From Nocardioides sp. R-C-SC26 (GTDB taxonomy: Bacteria > Actinomycetota > Actinomycetes > Propionibacteriales > Nocardioidaceae), in contig NZ_JAHRHK010000003.1 in the NCBI RefSeq assembly GCF_021246465.1, positions 1-64,000 on the forward strand: DNA of 64,000 nt. Direction: 5' to 3'. The notes under the pieces were generated by a model that was not told the DNA's origin, did no database searches, and worked only from the letters and a program-made list of their open reading frames with translations. Position numbers and translations under genes: made by a program. Shown here in pieces: positions 60,262 through 64,000 of the stretch (position 1 is its first letter; every line of letters begins with the position of its first letter).

Positions 60262-61416
60262 TCAGCGTCGGGCCCGTCGCCAGACGGGCAGCAGGCGGTC
60301 GACCGCGGCGCTCACCTCTGCCGGGGCGTCGGCGAACACGCCGTCGACGCCGGCGGCGAGGAAGAAGCGCACCTCGGCGGCTTGGTCGCCGTTGGCGCGA
60401 AGGTCATCGCCCTGTCGGAACTGCGGCAGGAGCAGCGCGTTCTCCGGTGCGATCATCCGCACGAAGAGCGCCAGGCCCTCCTCGTGGGCCGCGGTGACGG
60501 CGTCGCGCACCGGATAGCGCACGAAGAGGTCGATGTCGGCGACCACCAGGTCGATCTTGGAGGGCAGCGCGCGCAGGGACTCACCCGATATCCCGCCCTC
60601 GAGAACTTCCTCGGTCACCTGGAAGGCGGTCGCGACCGACGCCGGCAGGGAGTCGGCGAGAGCAGTGACGGTGCGGGTGTCGTCGGTCTGGACGAGGACC
60701 CGGCCCGGTTCCTCGGCCAGCGGGGAGTCCTTCAGGAGCGCGGTGAGCAGCGGCTCGATCGGCTGGCCCAGACCTCGCACGTACTCGGTGTCGCGCGGCT
60801 CGATGACCACGCCGATGTCGCGACCGCTCTCGCGCGAGAGCCGGCGCACCAGGTCGAGCACGTCCTCCAGGCGGAGGATCTGCTCGCGGTCGTCGCGCTG
60901 CTGGGCGGCGCGCCGGTAGTCGCCGAGGGAGGAGCGGCTGCGCAGCTTGGAGAGCTCGCGCCAGGTGAAGTCCTCGGCGAACCAGCCCTTGACCTCGCGG
61001 CCGTTGACGACGCGGGTCGTCCGACGGCCCTTGAAGGCGGATCGGGAGGCGATGTCGGTGGAGATCGCCAGGTCGCCGTCGTAGCGGGCGAGCAGGACGC
61101 CGTCCTTGGTCATCACGGTCGCGACGTCGACGAAGTCGGCGCCGCCCTCGACAGCGGCCCGGTAGCCACCTTCGGTGTAGTCCGGCCAGGTGGCCCACGC
61201 GCCCCGGTGGCCCACGACGATCGGGCGGTTGCGCTGGAACTCCTCGGTGAGGTCGCGCCGGTCCGTCGCTCCGGGCGACGCGATGGCGACGTCGGTCTCC
61301 AAGCCGCTGACCGGCCCGGAGGCGGGGTCGTCGCCGCGGCCGCCGAGCACGATTCCTGCCGCGACCATGCCGATCGACACCAGGCAGATCGCTGCCGCGA
61401 GTAGCGCCTTCCTCAC
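60262..61416 (-). CDS. Glycerophosphodiester phosphodiesterase-family protein, degenerate
   Basis: A 384-residue protein with an N-terminal signal/anchor (LLAAAICLVSIGMVAAGIVL). GDPD motifs begin with VVGHRGAW, then GGADFVDVATVMTKDGVLLARYDGDL. Compared with the usual E-x-D-V-x-x-T-x-D-G-x-x-V-x-x-H-D, the metal-binding Glu is Asp and the second catalytic His is Tyr (RYD), so classical GDPD activity is questionable. The end of the barrel GVDGVFADAPAEV is conserved. It is probably extracytoplasmic. Confidence 0.82.
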   Translation of the reverse strand: MRKALLAAAICLVSIGMVAAGIVLGGRGDDPASGPVSGLETDVAIASPGATDRRDLTEEFQRNRPIVVGHRGAWATWPDYTEGGYRAAVEGGADFVDVATVMTKDGVLLARYDGDLAISTDIASRSAFKGRRTTRVVNGREVKGWFAEDFTWRELSKLRSRSSLGDYRRAAQQRDDREQILRLEDVLDLVRRLSRESGRDIGVVIEPRDTEYVRGLGQPIEPLLTALLKDSPLAEEPGRVLVQTDDTRTVTALADSLPASVATAFQVTEEVLEGGISGESLRALPSKIDLVVADIDLFVRYPVRDAVTAAHEEGLALFVRMIAPENALLLPQFRQGDDLRANGDQAAEVRFFLAAGVDGVFADAPAEVSAAVDRLLPVWRRARR

Positions 61417-61541
61417 CGATTCTCCTCTCGTGTCGCCCCCGGTCGTTGCCGGGCGGCGGCGTGCGACGTCACCGCGACGGCGTCGCCGTCCGGTGCGCCA
61501 CCACGTCGTGGCTCAGGTTTCCCCGTGATCCCAGCGTGGGC

Positions 61542-63008
61542 TCAGTACGCTCCGCGAGATCCGAGGACAGCGCCGAAGGTACGCCACAGGATGATCAAGT
61601 CCTGCACGATGGACCAGTTGTCCACGTAGAACAGGTCGAGCCGCATGGCCTCTTCGGCCGACAGCTCGCTGCGTCCCGAGACCTGCCACAGGCCGGTGAG
61701 CCCGGGCTTGATCAGGTGCCGACGCTGCATCGAGCCGCTGTAGGCGGCCACCTCGGCCACACTCAGCGGACGAGGTCCGACCAGGCTCATCTCGCCGCGC
61801 AGCACGTTGAACAGCTGCGGCAGCTCGTCGAGCGAGAGCCGGCGCAGCCAGCGTCCTGGCCGGGTGATCCGCGGGTCGTCGGCGAGCTTGAAGTAGAACA
61901 GGCTGATGCCGTTCGCCTCGGCCAGCTCGGCCCGCAGGTCGTCGGCGTTGGTCACCATCGTGCGGAACTTCAGGCACCCGAAGACCGAGCCGTCCCGGCC
62001 GACGCGGTCCTGGCGGTAGAGCACCGGGCCCCCGTCGTGGAAGCGCACACGAGCCGCGATGAGCAACATCAGTGGCGCGATCGCGACGATCAGGCCGAGG
62101 GTGACCACGACGTCGAAGATGCGCTTGAGGCGCCGGGTCGCGGCGAGGCCGCGGGTCTTCTCCAGGTGGATCAGCGGAAGGCCGCCGACCGGGCGGACGC
62201 GCACCCGCTCGTGGGAGATGTCTGCCACGCGGGGCGCCACGACCAGGGAGACGTCGTGCTCCTCCAGCTCCCACACCATCTCGCGCAGCTGCTGGCTGGA
62301 GGAGATCGAGGTGTCGGCGAGGAAGAGCACATCGGCGCCGACGAGGTCGATGGCGGCACGCGGGGACTCCACGGCACCGACCACCGGGATGCCGCGCGGC
62401 GTCGTCGCCCCGATGCCTCCCGGCGTGAGCGCCCCGCAGATCTCGTAACCGAGCCAGGCCTGGCGCTCGAGGATCTCGGCGATCTCGTCGATGTGCTGCG
62501 CGACACCGGAGAGGAGCACGCGGGAGGTCAGGCGGTTGCGGCGGTGCGCCCGGTGGAGCGCACGGCGCATCGACAGCCGGCCGACCAACAGGCACGGCAG
62601 CCCGACCACCACCGTGATCGCCACGAACGAGCGCGAGAGCGTGAAGCCGGCGAAGTAGCAGGCGATCGAGACCGCGGCGACGTTGGCCGCCGTGGCTCGC
62701 GCGACCCGCTTGAACTCGTCGCTGCCGACAGTGAGGACGTGCGGCTCGTAGGCGCCGCAGGTGCGCAGTGCGACCACCCAGCCGAGGCCGAAGACGATCG
62801 CTGCCGCCCAGAGCGACATGCTGGCCGTCTCGCTGCCCCAGATCGGGGCGAGCAGGTCGCGCGCCATCAGGGCGACGGCGCAGACGAGGGCGACGATCCC
62901 CAGGTCGAGCAGGGCGAGGCCCCGCACGATGAGGCGTTGTGCCGCCCTTCCGCGGGCGCGCTCGGGTGCGACGATCACCTCGGTCGCCATTGCTGCAGTT
63001 GCTGCCAT
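61542..63008 (-). CDS. Polyprenyl glycosylphosphotransferase (exopolysaccharide initiating enzyme)
   Basis: A 488-residue WbaP/PssY-type sugar transferase. About five spans in residues 25-140 are followed by a Rossmann-like central domain (SRVLLSGVAQHIDEI) and the C-terminal sugar transferase: KRIFDVVVTLGLIVAIAPLMLLIAARVRFHDGGPVLYRQDRVGRDG, LKFRTM, DELPQLFNVLRGEMSLVGPRP and KPGLTGLWQVSGRSE. It moves a hexose-1-phosphate to undecaprenyl phosphate. GGAGGAGGG precedes ATG 63008. With galE just downstream on the other strand it marks the start of a polysaccharide locus. Confidence 0.93.
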   Translation of the reverse strand: MAATAAMATEVIVAPERARGRAAQRLIVRGLALLDLGIVALVCAVALMARDLLAPIWGSETASMSLWAAAIVFGLGWVVALRTCGAYEPHVLTVGSDEFKRVARATAANVAAVSIACYFAGFTLSRSFVAITVVVGLPCLLVGRLSMRRALHRAHRRNRLTSRVLLSGVAQHIDEIAEILERQAWLGYEICGALTPGGIGATTPRGIPVVGAVESPRAAIDLVGADVLFLADTSISSSQQLREMVWELEEHDVSLVVAPRVADISHERVRVRPVGGLPLIHLEKTRGLAATRRLKRIFDVVVTLGLIVAIAPLMLLIAARVRFHDGGPVLYRQDRVGRDGSVFGCLKFRTMVTNADDLRAELAEANGISLFYFKLADDPRITRPGRWLRRLSLDELPQLFNVLRGEMSLVGPRPLSVAEVAAYSGSMQRRHLIKPGLTGLWQVSGRSELSAEEAMRLDLFYVDNWSIVQDLIILWRTFGAVLGSRGAY

Positions 63009-63194
63009 CGGGCCCTCCTCCCCGTTCTCCCCACGGGCGTCTCCGAATAGACACGACTTCAACGACTCATCAACAGAACAGTTACGCGCCGACTACGAGC
63101 CAACTTTCGGACCGACGGCCTAGGTAGATGTGACTAGACGGACCGCGCTCCGGAGCCGATGCCGCGGTGATCGCCGCTCGACAGAATCGGTCAC

Positions 63195-63335
63195 GTGCTG
63201 ACGTTGTGGCTGGTCATCGGACTCGCGACCTGGACGGCACTGTCACTTCCGGTGGCAGTCGCCCTCGGTCGCGGGTTGGGCGCATCCGGTTGGGAGCCCG
63301 GATCGCGTCGCAGCGACTACCACCTCGCCGTCTAG
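63195..63335 (+). CDS. Small single-span membrane protein
   Basis: A 46-residue open frame from GTG 63195 to TAG 63333: a hydrophobic segment LTLWLVIGLATWTALSLPVAVALG and a polar tail ending SRRSDYHLAV. CAGAAT at 63182-63187 lies 7 nt before the start and could be a leaderless -10. It is in the gap between the glycosylphosphotransferase and galE; no family recognised, and it may be spurious. Confidence 0.5.
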   Translation: MLTLWLVIGLATWTALSLPVAVALGRGLGASGWEPGSRRSDYHLAV

Positions 63336-63412
63336 CACGACTGCGAGCGGCCCCGCCGACGGCCGGAGGGAGGTCGTCGGCGGCGTCGTCGCATCTCGCT
63401 ACGCTCGTGAGC

Positions 63413-64000
63413 ATGAAGGTGCTCATCACCGGCGGAGCCGGATACATCGGGTCGACCACCGCCAAGGCGCTCGAGTCGGCCGGGCACACGCCCGTGATCC
63501 TGGACTCCCTGCTGTCCGGCCCGCGGGCCTTCGTCCGCGACCGCATCTTCTACGAGGGCGACATCGCCGACCGTGCACTGATCGAGCGCATCGCGACCGA
63601 GCACCCCGACATCGACGCCACCATCCACATGGCGGCGCGGATCGTGGTGCCGGAGTCGATGGAGCTGCCCTACGAGTACTACCGCGACAACGTCGCGAAG
63701 TCACTCGAGCTCTTCGACCAGCTGACGACGCTCGGGCTCCACCGGGTGCTGTTCTCCTCCTCAGCGTCGCTGTACGCGGTCAAGGAGGGCTTCGAGGTCA
63801 CCGAGGCCGATCCCCTCGCCCCCACCTCGCCCTACGCACGGACCAAGCGGATGATGGAGGAGGCCCTCCAGGACCTCTCCAGCGCCGGCGAGCTCCGCGC
63901 GATCATCCTGCGCTACTTCAACCCGATCGGGTCCGACCCGGACCTGGAGTCGGGCATCTACGTCAAGGAGCCGAGCCATGTGCTGGGACAGCTCGTGCTC
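63413..64000 (+). CDS. galE: UDP-glucose 4-epimerase, C-terminal part outside the window
   Basis: The first 196 codons are visible. GGAGYIGS (residues 7-14) is the NAD motif, FSSSASLY the Ser strand, SPYARTKRMME the YxxxK and ILRYFNPIGSDPD the GalE-typical segment, giving interconversion of UDP-glucose and UDP-galactose. TACGCT (63400-63405) stands 7 nt before the ATG. The neighbouring sugar transferase suggests use in polysaccharide precursor supply. Confidence 0.9.
   Translation, partial: MKVLITGGAGYIGSTTAKALESAGHTPVILDSLLSGPRAFVRDRIFYEGDIADRALIERIATEHPDIDATIHMAARIVVPESMELPYEYYRDNVAKSLELFDQLTTLGLHRVLFSSSASLYAVKEGFEVTEADPLAPTSPYARTKRMMEEALQDLSSAGELRAIILRYFNPIGSDPDLESGIYVKEPSHVLGQLVL

Overview
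High-GC, GTG-start-rich actinobacterial chromosome, most like Nocardioides or another Nocardioidaceae member. This is inferred from the mix of a mycobacterial-type cyp51 locus, four LLM-family flavin oxidoreductases, an IdeR/DtxR-type iron box, ureABCFGD gene order and GGTGGTCGAG-type intergenic repeats; no rRNA or tRNA gene was seen that would fix the taxon. There are 65 protein genes and no insertion sequence, phage or CRISPR array.

1-26.4 kb: a lipid/steroid-like oxidation region. It holds acyl-CoA ligases, a flavin monooxygenase translationally coupled to an EthR-like TetR regulator and an esterase, an epimerase/LLM/phosphotransferase operon, a D-aminoacylase-like amidohydrolase, and an operon of about 10.6 kb running leftwards from 22786 to 12165 (TetR, CYP123-like P450, SDR, CYP51, 3Fe-4S ferredoxin, NTF2-like protein, aldehyde dehydrogenase, SDR, hydroxyisobutyrate-type dehydrogenase, carboxymuconolactone decarboxylase-like protein, membrane protein, epoxide-hydrolase-like protein). 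From memory its core matches the Rv0763c-Rv0771 neighbourhood of Mycobacterium tuberculosis. Three families of perfect or near-perfect palindromes sit at the starts of these genes (TGGACACCTGTCCA x4, TTGACGCGYGTCAA x3, TAGAACNNGTTCTA x2), which points to an undescribed interlocked regulatory network centred on the cyp51 operon.

26.4-29.4 kb: an orphan branched-chain-type substrate-binding lipoprotein behind two GTCAAC-N3-GTTGAC operators, and a secreted HtaA-domain protein behind an IdeR/DtxR-type iron box.

29.5-40.8 kb: a nitrogen-scavenging block made of a urea ABC importer (urtABCDE) followed by urease (ureABCFGD). Next to it lie a substrate-binding-protein homologue that lacks a signal peptide (AmiC-like sensor) and a divergent MarR regulator. 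ureF carries an in-frame palindromic repeat and ureD ends inside another repeat.

40.8-64 kb: mixed housekeeping and accessory genes. They include tspO, a secreted alpha/beta hydrolase lacking the usual nucleophile, an Asp/Glu racemase, typA/bipA, a secreted RTX-type protein with a G12 tract, two paralogous membrane acyltransferases 8 kb apart, an arsenic operon (arsR, aquaglyceroporin, arsC, APC permease), a YhhN protein, an MFS transporter, a rhomboid protease, a coupled RibD-like reductase/DHPS-like pair, a degenerate GDPD, a polyprenyl glycosylphosphotransferase and the start of galE. Several genes have a -10-like hexamer 6-8 nt before the start codon, suggesting leaderless transcripts.
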